Source: Nitrospira sp. (GTDB taxonomy: Bacteria; Nitrospirota; Nitrospiria; Nitrospirales; Nitrospiraceae). From it: a stretch of 64,000 nucleotides of DNA. Both the position numbers and the translations under genes were made by a program. The notes beneath the pieces were generated by a model, which was not told the DNA's origin, ran no database searches, and saw nothing but the letters and a program-made list of their open reading frames with translations. This document shows positions 27,243-36,209 of this stretch, piece after piece. Location of the stretch: contig JALDRG010000009.1 in NCBI GenBank assembly GCA_031315995.1, forward strand, positions 1-64,000, read 5' to 3'. Each line of letters starts with the position of its first letter. The first letter of the stretch is position 1.

Positions 27243-28376
27243 TTAGCGCCGGTCGATCGGCACGTAGTGACGGTCATGTTCGCCGGAGTAGATCTGGTCC
27301 GGCCGATAGAGTTTGTTCTCCCGCAATTGCTCCAGCCAGTGCGCCAGCCACCCGCTCACTCTTGCCATGGCGAACAGCGGCGTAAACAGATCCACCTCGA
27401 TCCCCATCTTGTCGTAAATGATGCCCGAGTAAAAGTCCACGTTCGGGTAAATCTCCTTGTCCTTCAACCGCTCGCCGGCGAGTTGTTCTACGGCTACCGC
27501 CACTTCATATAATGGGGACGTGCCGCAGACATTGAAGAGCCGCATGCAGAGCTCTTGCAGCACGGTCGCGCGTGGATCTTTGACCTTATAGACCCGGTGC
27601 CCGAATCCCATGAGTTTGTGTTTTCCTTCTAGTCTGGCTTCCACGGCCGCGCGAGCGTGAGTCGTGGTGCCGATTTCTCTCAGCATCATCACGACTTCTT
27701 CGTTCGCGCCGCCGTGCAGCGGTCCCTTCAGCGCTCCGATCGATGAAGCCACCACGGTGTAGGGGTCGGCCAGTGTCGAAGCCGTCACCATACCGGCGAA
27801 GGTCGAGGCATTCATCGTGTGCTCCGCGTGCAGAATCAGGCAGTCATCGAACACTTCGCTCCACAGCGGATGCGGAACGGTTTCCGTCAGCATATACAGA
27901 AAGTTGTCGGCAAAGGGGAGGTCATCCCGCGGGGGGATATACTCGTCTCCGCGCCTCAGGCGCGCCCAGGCCGCCACGATGGTCGGCAGTTTGGCGATCA
28001 GGCGCACCGCCGACCAGTAGTTATTGGCCACGTCTTTCACGTTCCGGCCCGGGTAGAACATGCCGAGTGCCGCGACGGCCGCTTGCAACGCATCCATGGG
28101 GTGCCCATGTTCGGGCATCACCTTCAACAGGTCCACAATGCGAAACTTTATTCGCCGATGGTGGGTCACATCATTCACCCACTGCGCGAGTTCAGGCACG
28201 GTCGGCAGCCGGCCGAAGAGGAGCAGGTAGCTGGTTTCGAGGAAGGACGACTGCTGACACAATTCCTCGACGCGGATGCCGCGATATTCGAGCACTCCTC
28301 GCGTTCCGTCGACATCGCTGATCGCCGATTTTGCGGCGGGAACACCGGCAAGCCCCGGCATGAAGTCATGCGGCAT
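27243..28376 (-). CDS. gltA: Citrate synthase
   Basis: 377-aa type II/short citrate synthase-family enzyme joining acetyl-CoA and oxaloacetate. Catalytic segments: HAEHTMNASTF, GPLHGGANEEV and MGFGHRVYKVKDPRA. The length matches the short bacterial/archaeal forms, whose members include 2-methylcitrate synthases, so some substrate ambiguity remains. If the host fixes carbon by a reductive TCA cycle, a citrate synthase may run reversed or be used oxidatively; sequence alone does not decide. Confidence 0.92.
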   Translation of the reverse strand: MPHDFMPGLAGVPAAKSAISDVDGTRGVLEYRGIRVEELCQQSSFLETSYLLLFGRLPTVPELAQWVNDVTHHRRIKFRIVDLLKVMPEHGHPMDALQAAVAALGMFYPGRNVKDVANNYWSAVRLIAKLPTIVAAWARLRRGDEYIPPRDDLPFADNFLYMLTETVPHPLWSEVFDDCLILHAEHTMNASTFAGMVTASTLADPYTVVASSIGALKGPLHGGANEEVVMMLREIGTTTHARAAVEARLEGKHKLMGFGHRVYKVKDPRATVLQELCMRLFNVCGTSPLYEVAVAVEQLAGERLKDKEIYPNVDFYSGIIYDKMGIEVDLFTPLFAMARVSGWLAHWLEQLRENKLYRPDQIYSGEHDRHYVPIDRR

Positions 28377-28549
28377 AGATTCGCTCTCCTTTCCTCAACA
28401 ATACGAATGAAGACGCGCCACGTTCGATCTTCGCTGTTTGCAACCGCGTCGCGCTCAGCTTACCATGATCAAGGGCACCGACTCAGCCCTCACCTTGAAT
28501 TGACGCGGCTCGCTTGGCATACTCAGTCTACGATGAGCCACCGTCGGCT

Positions 28550-28816
28550 ATGAGGCAATGTGTGACGGGATTGACGCGAATTCTTGTGCTGCTTGGGTTG
28601 TTGGTGTTGGGTGTGGCTCTGTTCGTAGCGGGACGCAGTGAGCGGCCGGAACTCTCAGAACGGCCGACACCTTCTTCAGGAAAACCGGTCGTCGGACGCA
28701 GCACGCTGAGTCATGGCGGACCTGGCGCCGGTTCCCTACCGGTCGCGCCTGCGCGGTCTCCGTCGCCGAATGAGCAGGTTCCTTCCATTCAGGCTTCAGA
28801 CGCAACGACGAGGTGA
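28550..28816 (+). CDS. Small membrane-anchored hypothetical protein
   Basis: 88 aa from the ATG at 28550 (an upstream in-frame start at 28514 is less likely). An N-terminal hydrophobic helix (TRILVLLGLLVLGVALFVAG) is followed by a Pro/Ser/Gly-rich, low-complexity tail, which would extend into the periplasm. No family recognised. Only 3 bases separate it from the next gene, so the two are probably translated from one message. Confidence 0.6.
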   Translation: MRQCVTGLTRILVLLGLLVLGVALFVAGRSERPELSERPTPSSGKPVVGRSTLSHGGPGAGSLPVAPARSPSPNEQVPSIQASDATTR

Positions 28817-28819
28817 GGC

Positions 28820-29209
28820 ATGAGCCGGTTTCGCTTGCGGGCGGTGGGAATATGGACGCTGATGTCGCTGGGGCTGGTCCTCTCGGCCTTGGCGGATAGC
28901 GATGGGACGGTGTTTGCGGTCGTCAGCGACATACCTAAAGATAAGACGCGCATTTCGACCAAGGCGCTTGTAGACGGTGGCGTCGCCGATTTGAAACTCC
29001 TGCCGGGAGAATTGATCGTCGGCAATACGGTCTGGCGCTCGCTGGAGATCTGCCATGCCCTGAAGGTGGAAGGCAGCAGGACGGGAGACGGGTTCAAGGT
29101 CACCTCGGCACGGGTCCTCGACGCCAGCATGCTACCGATGGCGCTGCAAGGCTATGCCGGCGATTGCTTGATCAAGAAAGCCTTGGAGATTGCGCCGATG
29201 GCGGATTAG
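28820..29209 (+). CDS. Hypothetical secreted protein
   Basis: 129 aa with a signal peptide (IWTLMSLGLVLSALADS) and two cysteines in the mature part (EICHALKVE, GDCLIKKA) that could form a disulfide in the periplasm. Preceded by GAGGTGAGGC. Not recognised as a known family. Paired with the 88-aa membrane protein upstream. Confidence 0.7.
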   Translation: MSRFRLRAVGIWTLMSLGLVLSALADSDGTVFAVVSDIPKDKTRISTKALVDGGVADLKLLPGELIVGNTVWRSLEICHALKVEGSRTGDGFKVTSARVLDASMLPMALQGYAGDCLIKKALEIAPMAD

Positions 29210-29221
29210 CGCAGGAAAATT

Positions 29222-29274
29222 TTCAATGAATCTGCGCCATGGGTCCCCCACCTGAACCAAACCGATTCATTGAA
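29222..29274. terminator. Bidirectional hairpin between convergent genes
   Basis: TTCAATGAATC (29222-29232) pairs perfectly with GATTCATTGAA (29264-29274); the loop is 31 bases. Flanked by AAAATT on the left and GATTAAAA on the right, giving T-rich tails on both strands. It sits between the 129-aa protein and the zinc-ribbon gene. Confidence 0.55.
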
Positions 29275-29294
29275 GATTAAAACCCGAACATGGC

Positions 29295-29672
29295 TCATCC
29301 GACGCATTCAGGGCAGAGGGTCGGTTCCTTGTCCGCGTCGCATTCGTCGGCCGTGAGGGGGAAAAATTGCTCACACTGCCTGCAGGTGCGGATTTCGAAA
29401 TACGCTACCCCCTGATCGTCGATCTCGGTCGGCAGCAGGAGTTCGAGCGGATCGTAGCCCAGCTTGACGTCGTCCTCGAATCGAATGATGGCCAGACGGT
29501 CGTTGAAGACCTCAAAGGCGGCTTCCTTGCCTCTCCGTTCCAACCGATGTCCCATGACAAACACCGGTTGCCCCTTGCGTTTGGTGCGCAGATCTTTCAA
29601 GGTACGTTGCGTCGGAGTCGCACAGGAAAACTTGCCGGTCTGGTCGCTGGAGTCGGTTCCAAAAATTGGCAT
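29295..29672 (-). CDS. Zinc-ribbon-like hypothetical protein
   Basis: The open frame begins at 29885, but I favour the ATG at 29672 (MPIFGTDSSDQTGKF), giving 125 aa; an ATG 14 codons earlier is possible. The C-terminal region CRQCEQFFPLTADECDADKEPTLCPECVG spans two CxxC pairs, a likely zinc ribbon. The middle (FVMGHRLERRGKEAAFEVFND, IIRFEDDVKLGYDPLELL) is unrecognised. Probably cytoplasmic. Confidence 0.7.
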   Translation of the reverse strand: MPIFGTDSSDQTGKFSCATPTQRTLKDLRTKRKGQPVFVMGHRLERRGKEAAFEVFNDRLAIIRFEDDVKLGYDPLELLLPTEIDDQGVAYFEIRTCRQCEQFFPLTADECDADKEPTLCPECVG

Positions 29673-29774
29673 AGGTAAACGATATCGTGGTGAAGTGATG
29701 TGTCCTGTGTCCATGTAACACAGGTGAAAAATTTGCGTCAAGGTACGCGTGGGAGAAGTGGAAAGGTTGGAGGC

Positions 29775-30125
29775 ATGGACGAGATCATAATCTATCAGAA
29801 ACCGACGTGTTCCACGTGTCGTGAGGCCGTCCGCCTTGTGCGCGAGAGCGGACAACCGTTCAAGGCGATCAATTATTATGAACAACCCTTCACGAAGAGC
29901 CGGCTCAAGGCTTTGCTGAAAAAGGCGGGACTGATGGCGCGCGAGGTCGTGCGTACCAAAGAAGATCTCTACAAGTCTTTAAAGCTTTCCGATGCGACTC
30001 TGACCGATGACCAGGTGCTCGACCTAATGGTCCTGCACCCGGACTTGATCCAGCGTCCTCTCGTAGAGAAGGGCGACAAGGCCTTGTTGGCGCGCCCGGC
30101 CGAGACGATCACGAAGTTGCTCTAA
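29775..30125 (+). CDS. ArsC/Spx-family thioredoxin-fold protein
   Basis: 116 aa from the ATG at 29775 (GGTTGGAGGC upstream). Begins IIIYQKPTCSTCREAV, with Cys12 and Cys15 in a CxxC pair; ArsC family features include the NYYEQPFT turn, VRTKEDLYK and LIQRPLVEKGDKALLARP. The RP-[LI] loop supports an ArsC-like reductase. No ars operon regulator or efflux pump is near, so general thiol reductase function is as likely as arsenate reduction. Confidence 0.85.
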   Translation: MDEIIIYQKPTCSTCREAVRLVRESGQPFKAINYYEQPFTKSRLKALLKKAGLMAREVVRTKEDLYKSLKLSDATLTDDQVLDLMVLHPDLIQRPLVEKGDKALLARPAETITKLL

Positions 30126-30196
30126 GTCACGCGAGTGCCGGTACCGTTACGCATGGTGCTATAGCCGCGACGAGAGGGCATGACGGAGGACGGCCC

Positions 30197-30439
30197 ATGG
30201 CTGCATTCGGTTCCGTTGGACGCGTGTCGTTGCTGGGAAAAATTCTACAACGACTCAATTTGCGTTTTCCGTCCCTCTTTGTGTTGTTCGCCCTGCTTAC
30301 TCTCGCGGACGTCGTCATCCCGGACGTGATTCCGTTCGCCGACGAAATCGGCCTGGCAGTCCTGACGTTGTTGTTGGGTATGTGGAAGGACCGTCGAAAC
30401 CCGAACCGGGGCCAGACTGTTCACGGTCCGACGCAGTGA
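30197..30439 (+). CDS. Small membrane protein of the DUF6116 type
   Basis: 80 aa with two hydrophobic stretches: FPSLFVLFALLTLADVVIPD and FADEIGLAVLTLLLGMWK, ending in a basic tail. The 'RFPxLF...DLxxPDxxPFADE' pattern matches my memory of a family catalogued as DUF6116. Function unknown. Convergent with rnd, 10 bases apart. Confidence 0.7.
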   Translation: MAAFGSVGRVSLLGKILQRLNLRFPSLFVLFALLTLADVVIPDVIPFADEIGLAVLTLLLGMWKDRRNPNRGQTVHGPTQ

Positions 30440-30449
30440 ACGGTCTATA

Positions 30450-31655
30450 CTAAGGGTGATCAAGATGCCCGAAGCGGAGTTTCCCCAGTTCCGGGTCGAT
30501 CCACACTTTCAGATCGCCGGATAAGACGCTGAGCAGTGTTTCCCCCACCAGCTGACGGCGCCATCCTCGCAGGACCGGAATATCGACTTCTTCCAGGGGC
30601 GAGGTGCGTTCCACCAAGGCTTGTAAATCGCCGGTGGTTGCGATCAGGGTCGGTGCGATATTCTCTATGGAGGCGCGGGACTTCAGCACGGCCTGCAGGA
30701 GCTCCAAGACTCCGGTGGACTCAGGATCCGGCTTGCGATCGCGCGGTACCTCGGGCCATTCGGATTCCGGTCGCGCCAGCGCCTGCTGCATCGTAGCGAG
30801 GAGCGCCTGCCCGTTTCGTTCGACCTCAGAAGAATACATGCCGCGCATGCCGCGCAATTGATCCAGCGTACGCGGGGTTTGCCGCGCCAGCTGCACCAGG
30901 ACTTCGTCGCGCATCACGCGTCCTCTCGGAACATTGCGACGTCGGGCTTCCCCTTCCCGCCAGGCTGCGAGGTCGCGCAGGATGCCGGCGGCGCGCGGCT
31001 TGAGACTATCCCACCCGCGAATTCGCTGATAGCGTTCCTGCGGGTCCCGCGCTTGCGCTCCGAGCGAAACCTCCAGACGGGAGAACTCCTCATCTACCCA
31101 CTGCAATCGTCCCATCACGGTCAACTTTTGCCGGAGGTGCCGGTGCACAGGGAGCAGAAAGGTCACGTCGTCCAAGGCATAGACCAGTTGCTCTTGACTG
31201 AGTGGACGTTGGCTCCAATTGGTAAACGTATGGGCCTTGTCGAGTTTCACGCCCTGGACCCGCTGGACTAGATTGGCATAGGCGGTCTGTGCGCCGTACC
31301 CGACCATGGCGGCGGCAATCTGGGTATCGAAGAATGGTTTCGGTAACCGTCCGGCGTGGTGCGCAAACAGCTCCAGGTCCTGCCGTCCGGCATGCAAGAC
31401 CTTTTCAATGCCGGCATTACAGACGATCTCCCAGAATCGGGCCATCGACGCGCTGTCCTGTACGGCAGGAAAGTCGATCACCGCCGCCACCCCCTCCGCC
31501 GCCACTTGGATGAGTTCCAACCGTGGGATAAAGTGGTCCTCCCCCATGAACTCGGTATCGATGGCGATGACCGAGCTCTCCGTGAGACGATCGCAGAGAA
31601 TGTCGAGCCCGTCGTCGGATGTAATGAAGCTCTGATCTGGTAGCGGTGTGGCCAT
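30450..31655 (-). CDS. rnd: Ribonuclease D
   Basis: 3'-5' exoribonuclease for tRNA 3'-end maturation. 401 aa: DEDD exonuclease domain with AIDTEFMGEDHF (first catalytic Asp/Glu), HAGRQDLELF and YALDDVTFL, and an HRDC domain (about 210-290, PRGRVMRDEVLVQLARQTP). The ATG at 31655 lies 3 bases after the J-domain gene stop, so the two are coupled. Confidence 0.94.
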   Translation of the reverse strand: MATPLPDQSFITSDDGLDILCDRLTESSVIAIDTEFMGEDHFIPRLELIQVAAEGVAAVIDFPAVQDSASMARFWEIVCNAGIEKVLHAGRQDLELFAHHAGRLPKPFFDTQIAAAMVGYGAQTAYANLVQRVQGVKLDKAHTFTNWSQRPLSQEQLVYALDDVTFLLPVHRHLRQKLTVMGRLQWVDEEFSRLEVSLGAQARDPQERYQRIRGWDSLKPRAAGILRDLAAWREGEARRRNVPRGRVMRDEVLVQLARQTPRTLDQLRGMRGMYSSEVERNGQALLATMQQALARPESEWPEVPRDRKPDPESTGVLELLQAVLKSRASIENIAPTLIATTGDLQALVERTSPLEEVDIPVLRGWRRQLVGETLLSVLSGDLKVWIDPELGKLRFGHLDHP

Positions 31656-31658
31656 GAG

Positions 31659-32288
31659 TTACTCGGTGGGACGATATTCAGCCCCGCGTGAAATCGGTGG
31701 TTCGGTGTTACTGAGGCTCAAGTGTTCTTTGAGAAATTGATAGGCTTCAAGAATGCGCCGGAGTTCGGGTTCGGAACTGCGGTCTCCGTTGTTCGCATCC
31801 GGATGCAAGGCCTTGGCCCGTTGACGGAAAGCCGTCGTGACATCCGCGAGCGACGTGCCGAATTCCAGCCCCAGTAACTGATAGGCGTCGTACGCGTTGG
31901 TGACTTCGTTGGTCGCGCCCGCCGGACTCCCCTCCCCTCCCGCCGCCTTGAGAAAGTCAGCAAGGTTGATTTTGCGCCGCCGTCGGCGCGGGCGCTCGCG
32001 CACTTCGCTGTCGAGTTCGTCCCAGCGGTCTTCGACGAACTCCAATCGGGACTCCAATCGAATGGCGCCCGAAACATCCTTGACCAAATCCAATTCTTCT
32101 TCGATTTGCAGCAGAGATCGTTCGACTTCTTCGAGCCCCGGTTCGATGCGGAAATAGCTGTCGACTCGTTCCTGCATCATGAAGTCGATGGCAAACTCCA
32201 TGCTGTCGACGTTCTTGGCGCGCAGCATGCCGATTCGTCGCCGCATGCCTCGTTGATATTTAAATAGGCGATTGGTTGAAAAGGCCAC
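31659..32288 (-). CDS. J-domain co-chaperone-like protein
   Basis: 209 aa with a C-terminal J domain (about 140-200): AYQLLGLEFGTSLADVTTAFRQ then ALHPDANNG, keeping the HPD tripeptide needed to stimulate DnaK. The N-terminal 100 residues are helical and charged, with RPRRRRRKI in the middle; no Gly/Phe or zinc region, so this is a type III J protein. Cotranscribed with rnd, which hints at an RNA-linked client. Confidence 0.85.
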   Translation of the reverse strand: MAFSTNRLFKYQRGMRRRIGMLRAKNVDSMEFAIDFMMQERVDSYFRIEPGLEEVERSLLQIEEELDLVKDVSGAIRLESRLEFVEDRWDELDSEVRERPRRRRRKINLADFLKAAGGEGSPAGATNEVTNAYDAYQLLGLEFGTSLADVTTAFRQRAKALHPDANNGDRSSEPELRRILEAYQFLKEHLSLSNTEPPISRGAEYRPTE

Positions 32289-32432
32289 GGATCCTCGTTG
32301 GGCGTGACCTCGCAGGATTCCGGCAAGGTCGATCGCATCTTAGCACAACGTCTAACGATACGATAAGGGAGCAGCTATGGCAATGGAGCCAAGCATGGGA
32401 GAGGGAGTTCGTCATTCGAGGACAGAAGCTCC

Positions 32433-33692
32433 CTATAGAAATCGAAACGCCAAAACCGCCACGACGGTCGGCGGCAAGGCGGCAAGCACCAACCTTACCG
32501 GACTGATGGTCTCATCTTCAAAGTGGTTACGTAGGATCGCCACGCTGGCGGGATTCGGAGCGTTCGCGATGACGGTCAAGCCGCCGCCTGTGACGGCTCC
32601 CGCGACCAGGGCGTACTTGAATTCGTCGGACAGCCCCTCGACGAGAGAGCCAAGATAGGTCAGCGCCGCGTTATCGGTAAAAGCCGTCAGAAAGGCGGTG
32701 CCGAAGAACACCTGGTCGCTTTTCATACTCAAGAGGACCGGCTGCAACCACCATTGTTGTTGCCCGCCTAAGACTTCCAAGCCAGCCAAAAAAAACGCGA
32801 CGAGCAATCCCTCGCGCAAAATTAACCGATCTTGATACCGCTCATAGGCATGAGCCACGCCCAGAAAGAACAGGAACAGCCCCATGAAGATGGCGGGATG
32901 GTGGGTGAACACGACGACCATCGCTAGAAATGCCAGATGGATCACCACCAGGACGAAGGGCACGGTCTCCTTTCCCATATCGCGAGTGCCCACCGGGAGC
33001 GCGCAGAGTTCCCTGCGGAACAGCATCGTCACGACCGACGCATTGACCACGACCGCGACGGCCGCTTTCCATCCGAACGTCAGCATCATGAACCCGATGC
33101 CCCAATCCCAGGTGCCGGCAACCATCAGCACCGGTGGGGCGGCGAAGGGGGTGAGCGTGCCGCCGATGGAGATATTCACGAACAGCACTCCCAACGTCGC
33201 ATACTTCAATCGCGCGGAGAGTCCGTTCCGATAGAAATGATCGCGCAGGATCAGGGCCGCCAAGGTCATCGCTGCGGCTTCCGTGATGAATGAGCCCAAT
33301 AGCGGGACCAACGCCAGAATCGTAAAATAAAATCCCATCGTCTGCGGGATCGGAATGGCTTGGCTCACGAATCGCACCCCCAACAGCGCGGTGTAAATGA
33401 TCGGGCGTGACCCGGCAATGACCATGATGGCAAACACGAACATCGGTTCGATGAAGGGGTAGGAGTCGATGTAGTCGATGGCGGCGGACGCGCCGTCGGT
33501 CATGAACATGACAGCGACGAGCACCGAAGCCCAGAACCCGAAGACCACCTCTACCTCACCTAACAAATGCCACAGTCCCGCGTGCGCCGGGCGGGTATGC
33601 GCCAGGTGTTCGAAGAACGAAGTCGAGAAGGTATGCAGGATCGCGACGGCAAAGAGTGCGGTCCCGATCAATTGAATGGTAGTTGGCGTCAC
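32433..33692 (-). CDS. Putative Na+/H+ antiporter (Na_H_antiport_2-type)
   Basis: 419 aa with about ten hydrophobic segments. The polar motifs FTDNAALTYLGSL, FVNISIGGTLTPFAAPP and GGGLTVIANAPNPAS are arranged as in arsenite-permease/NhaD-like ion transporters. The family name 'putative Na+/H+ antiporter' is from memory; the transported ion is not proven. Inner membrane. Confidence 0.8.
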   Translation of the reverse strand: MTPTTIQLIGTALFAVAILHTFSTSFFEHLAHTRPAHAGLWHLLGEVEVVFGFWASVLVAVMFMTDGASAAIDYIDSYPFIEPMFVFAIMVIAGSRPIIYTALLGVRFVSQAIPIPQTMGFYFTILALVPLLGSFITEAAAMTLAALILRDHFYRNGLSARLKYATLGVLFVNISIGGTLTPFAAPPVLMVAGTWDWGIGFMMLTFGWKAAVAVVVNASVVTMLFRRELCALPVGTRDMGKETVPFVLVVIHLAFLAMVVVFTHHPAIFMGLFLFFLGVAHAYERYQDRLILREGLLVAFFLAGLEVLGGQQQWWLQPVLLSMKSDQVFFGTAFLTAFTDNAALTYLGSLVEGLSDEFKYALVAGAVTGGGLTVIANAPNPASVAILRNHFEDETISPVRLVLAALPPTVVAVLAFRFL

Positions 33693-33843
33693 GTCGACCT
33701 CCCGAGCACGGTCAAGGTGAGACCCCGTATGCGATCCCGCACGGTCCAGGGTGTCTCACCGGGGTTGGAGCGTACTGTATACATGGGTTACGAGGATGAC
33801 GCCAAGCAGGAAGAGAACAGGCGGGAGGAGAATCGTCGCCGAG

Positions 33844-35286
33844 TCAGCGAGGATCGTCGTCGATCAGGATGCGGCGCCGAGCCACGCCGGTGGTGCGTGC
33901 AGCAGCGGCCACGGCCTTCGCCACGCGCGGCACGACGTCGCGATCGAAGACACTCGGAATGATGTAGTCTTCCGACAAGGCTTCGGCCGGAACGCATTCC
34001 GCGATGGCCTGGGCTGCCGCGAGTTTCATCGTTTCGTTGATCTCGCTGGCTTGCACATCGAGGGCTCCCCGGAAAATTCCCGGAAACGAGAGGGCGTTAT
34101 TGATCTGGTTGGGGAAGTCGGAACGGCCGGTCGCGAAGATGCGTGAGGCCTCATCGCCGATCTTCGGATCGATTTCCGGATCAGGGTTGGCCATCGCAAA
34201 GACAATCCGATGTTGATCCATTCGTTCGAGATCATCTCGATTCAACACATTCCCTACCGAGAGGCCGATAAACACGTCGGCGCCTTTCAAGGCTTCGCGC
34301 AGCGTCCCCCGCGGCTGATCGCGCCGAATGCAGGCTTGGAGATCGGTACGGCAGGCTCGCAGTTCGTCCGCATCCCCCATCAGCACGATCCCTTCTTTGT
34401 CGCATCCGATGAGATGGGAGGCTCCGGCGGCGAGCAAAATTCGGCAACAGGCGGTGCCGGCAGCGCCCAGACCGTTCACCACGATCCGGACATCCTCGAG
34501 TCGTTTGCCGACGACTTTGAGCGCATTCGTGAGGGCCGCCAGCAGGACGACGGCGGTACCGTGTTGATCATCGTGCATGACGGGAATGTCGAGCGACGTT
34601 TTGAGCGCGCGTTCAATTTCAAAGCAGCGCGGGGCGCTGATGTCTTCCAAGTTGATGCCACCGAAGCCGGGAGCGATACCGCGCACGATGCGAATGATTT
34701 CATCCGGGTCCTGCGTGCCGACACAAATCGGCCAGGCATCGATGCCGGCCAATTCCTTGAACAGCATGACCTTGCCTTCCATGACCGGCAGCGCGGCGGC
34801 GGGGCCGAGGTTGCCCAATCCCAGTACCGCGGAACCGTCGGTGACGACGGCGACGCTATTGCTCTTGATCGTGAAGGCATAGGCCTTGGCCTGGTCTTTG
34901 GCGATGGCGCGGCACACCCGTCCCACACCGGGCGTGTAGATCATCGAGAGTACGTTGCGGGTCGTGACCGGGACTTTGCTCTGAACTCTGATTTTCCCGC
35001 CCAGGTGGAGGAGAAAAATCCGGTCGGATGCCGAGAGGACATTCACCTCAGGTAGCGCTTCCAGCCGTTCGAGGACGCGCTCCCCATGGGCCTCATTCTG
35101 AACGTCGAAGGTAATATCTCGAATCATGCGTTCGGCATTGGCCGAGACGATGTCCACCGCTCCGAGGTTGGCCCCCTCCTCTGCCAGCAGGGCGGCGACT
35201 TTCGCGAAAATGCCCGGTGTGTTCAGGAGCGCGAGGCGGACGGTCAGTCGGTAGTTGGAATAGGGCCCGATGTCATCAGTGGTCAT
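33844..35286 (-). CDS. NAD(P)-dependent malic enzyme with N-terminal ACT domain
   Basis: Decarboxylates malate to pyruvate. 480 aa: ACT-like regulatory domain at about 10-85 (YRLTVRLALLNTPGIFAKVAALLAEEGAN), then the malic-enzyme N domain (IYTPGVGRVCRAIAKD, TDGSAVLGLGNLGPAAALPVMEGK) and the NAD-binding domain (IVVNGLGAAGTACCRILLAAG). The GLGAAG motif and length fit the short bacterial MaeB-like class without a phosphotransacetylase tail. The ACT domain suggests control by an amino acid or small ligand. Confidence 0.94.
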   Translation of the reverse strand: MTTDDIGPYSNYRLTVRLALLNTPGIFAKVAALLAEEGANLGAVDIVSANAERMIRDITFDVQNEAHGERVLERLEALPEVNVLSASDRIFLLHLGGKIRVQSKVPVTTRNVLSMIYTPGVGRVCRAIAKDQAKAYAFTIKSNSVAVVTDGSAVLGLGNLGPAAALPVMEGKVMLFKELAGIDAWPICVGTQDPDEIIRIVRGIAPGFGGINLEDISAPRCFEIERALKTSLDIPVMHDDQHGTAVVLLAALTNALKVVGKRLEDVRIVVNGLGAAGTACCRILLAAGASHLIGCDKEGIVLMGDADELRACRTDLQACIRRDQPRGTLREALKGADVFIGLSVGNVLNRDDLERMDQHRIVFAMANPDPEIDPKIGDEASRIFATGRSDFPNQINNALSFPGIFRGALDVQASEINETMKLAAAQAIAECVPAEALSEDYIIPSVFDRDVVPRVAKAVAAAARTTGVARRRILIDDDPR

Positions 35287-35753
35287 AATTGGTGACCCGA
35301 GAGAGTGAGTATCTTTCCTGAAGAGTGTATCACAGCCAGTGAACTCTGAGTGTGCAGGGCGCAGTCGCGGAGGTCAGAGAGAAGGTCGATCGGCGGCCCG
35401 AAGGGGCGAAGCCGAGGGGCACGCTTGTAATCGACTGCTCCGCTTCATCTTGGCGGCATTCACACAGGTGATAAGGGATATGCAATGCGTCGCGAATCTC
35501 AGTGACTCACTATATTGCACCGGACTAAAACCTCTCGTACAGGCAGTGGGGCCGGTCAGGATGAGGATTCGCCTCGAAAGCAGTGGGCGCAGCCTATGAG
35601 GTGCAGATATTGGTTGATGAATACCTCATATCATGTAGAGAATTCATGCACAGTGGGAATCCATGCCGGTGAGGCCGTCGTGGTGAGCGAACGTGATTCG
35701 CGTCGCCCCGACGAGCCCGGTCGGTGTCCCTAAGAAATACACAAAGCGTTGCA
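35287..35753. other. Intergenic stretch upstream of the repeat-protein unit
   Basis: About 470 bases with no supported gene; open frames of 60-90 codons here lack ribosome sites and recognisable motifs. GC content falls toward the right end, where the promoter at 35754 begins. Confidence 0.5.
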
Positions 35754-35782
35754 TTGACTTTTTTTTCTAGGTTGGCTACCCT
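35754..35782 (+). promoter_or_regulatory. Sigma-70-type promoter of the KKKDEKKGGH protein
   Basis: TTGACT at 35754-35759, a 17-base spacer containing eight consecutive T, then TACCCT at 35777-35782. Leader of about 45 bases before the ATG. Confidence 0.65.
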
Positions 35783-35835
35783 CGGGCGCCCTTGTGGTGG
35801 GCACATTATTCTCAAACTTTCAAGGAGGGGTTTCC

Positions 35836-36060
35836 ATGAAGCGTGCGTTATTTGCATTCGTAGCGGCAGCCATTCTCGTTGCGTTCACGGCCCCGTCGTT
35901 TGCCGGTGAGGGTAAGAAGAAGGATGAGAAGAAGGGCGGCCACTTCTCCCAGACCGTCTTCGGTGACGACAAGAAGAAAGACGAGAAGAAGGGCGGACAC
36001 CTGTCCCCGACCCTGTTCGGCGACGACAAGAAGAAGGACGAAAAGAAGGGCGGACACTGA
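35836..36060 (+). CDS. Secreted lysine-rich tandem-repeat peptide, 74 aa
   Basis: Signal peptide (KRALFAFVAAAILVAFTAPSFA, cleavage after residue 23), then a mature chain made almost entirely of a 19-residue repeat: KKKDEKKGGHFSQTVFGDD at 27-45, KKKDEKKGGHLSPTLFGDD at 46-64, and a truncated KKKDEKKGGH at 65-74. The 57-base DNA repeat is nearly perfect. AAGGAGGGG 6 bases before the ATG is a very strong ribosome site; promoter and terminator bracket the gene, so it is a monocistron likely to be well expressed. His, Asp and Glu clusters could bind metal or polyphosphate; that is speculation. No known family. Confidence 0.85.
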   Translation: MKRALFAFVAAAILVAFTAPSFAGEGKKKDEKKGGHFSQTVFGDDKKKDEKKGGHLSPTLFGDDKKKDEKKGGH

Positions 36061-36090
36061 TCCCCGCTTCCGACGTTCTTTCATAGTCTC

Positions 36091-36135
36091 AATTGGCTCG
36101 CGACTCCGGATGCCGGCGCGAGCCAATTGTTTTTG
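36091..36135 (+). terminator. Intrinsic terminator of the repeat-peptide gene
   Basis: Perfect 12-bp stem AATTGGCTCGCG (36091-36102) / CGCGAGCCAATT (36117-36128) followed by GTTTTTG. Confidence 0.92.
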
Positions 36136-36209
36136 TCGCGTCTCAGTCTTCGTGCGTCCCTTCCCGCGCTTTATTGACCCGTCAAGTTGGCGCGTGATAC
36201 GGTTCGCGC

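Noticed and set aside
34210..35055. 281-codon open frame on the plus strand
   Set aside because: Antisense to the malic enzyme; composition typical of a codon-bias shadow.
35914..36057. Tandem 57-base repeats as a CRISPR-like array
   Set aside because: The repeats are contiguous without spacers and encode an in-frame peptide repeat; there are no cas genes.
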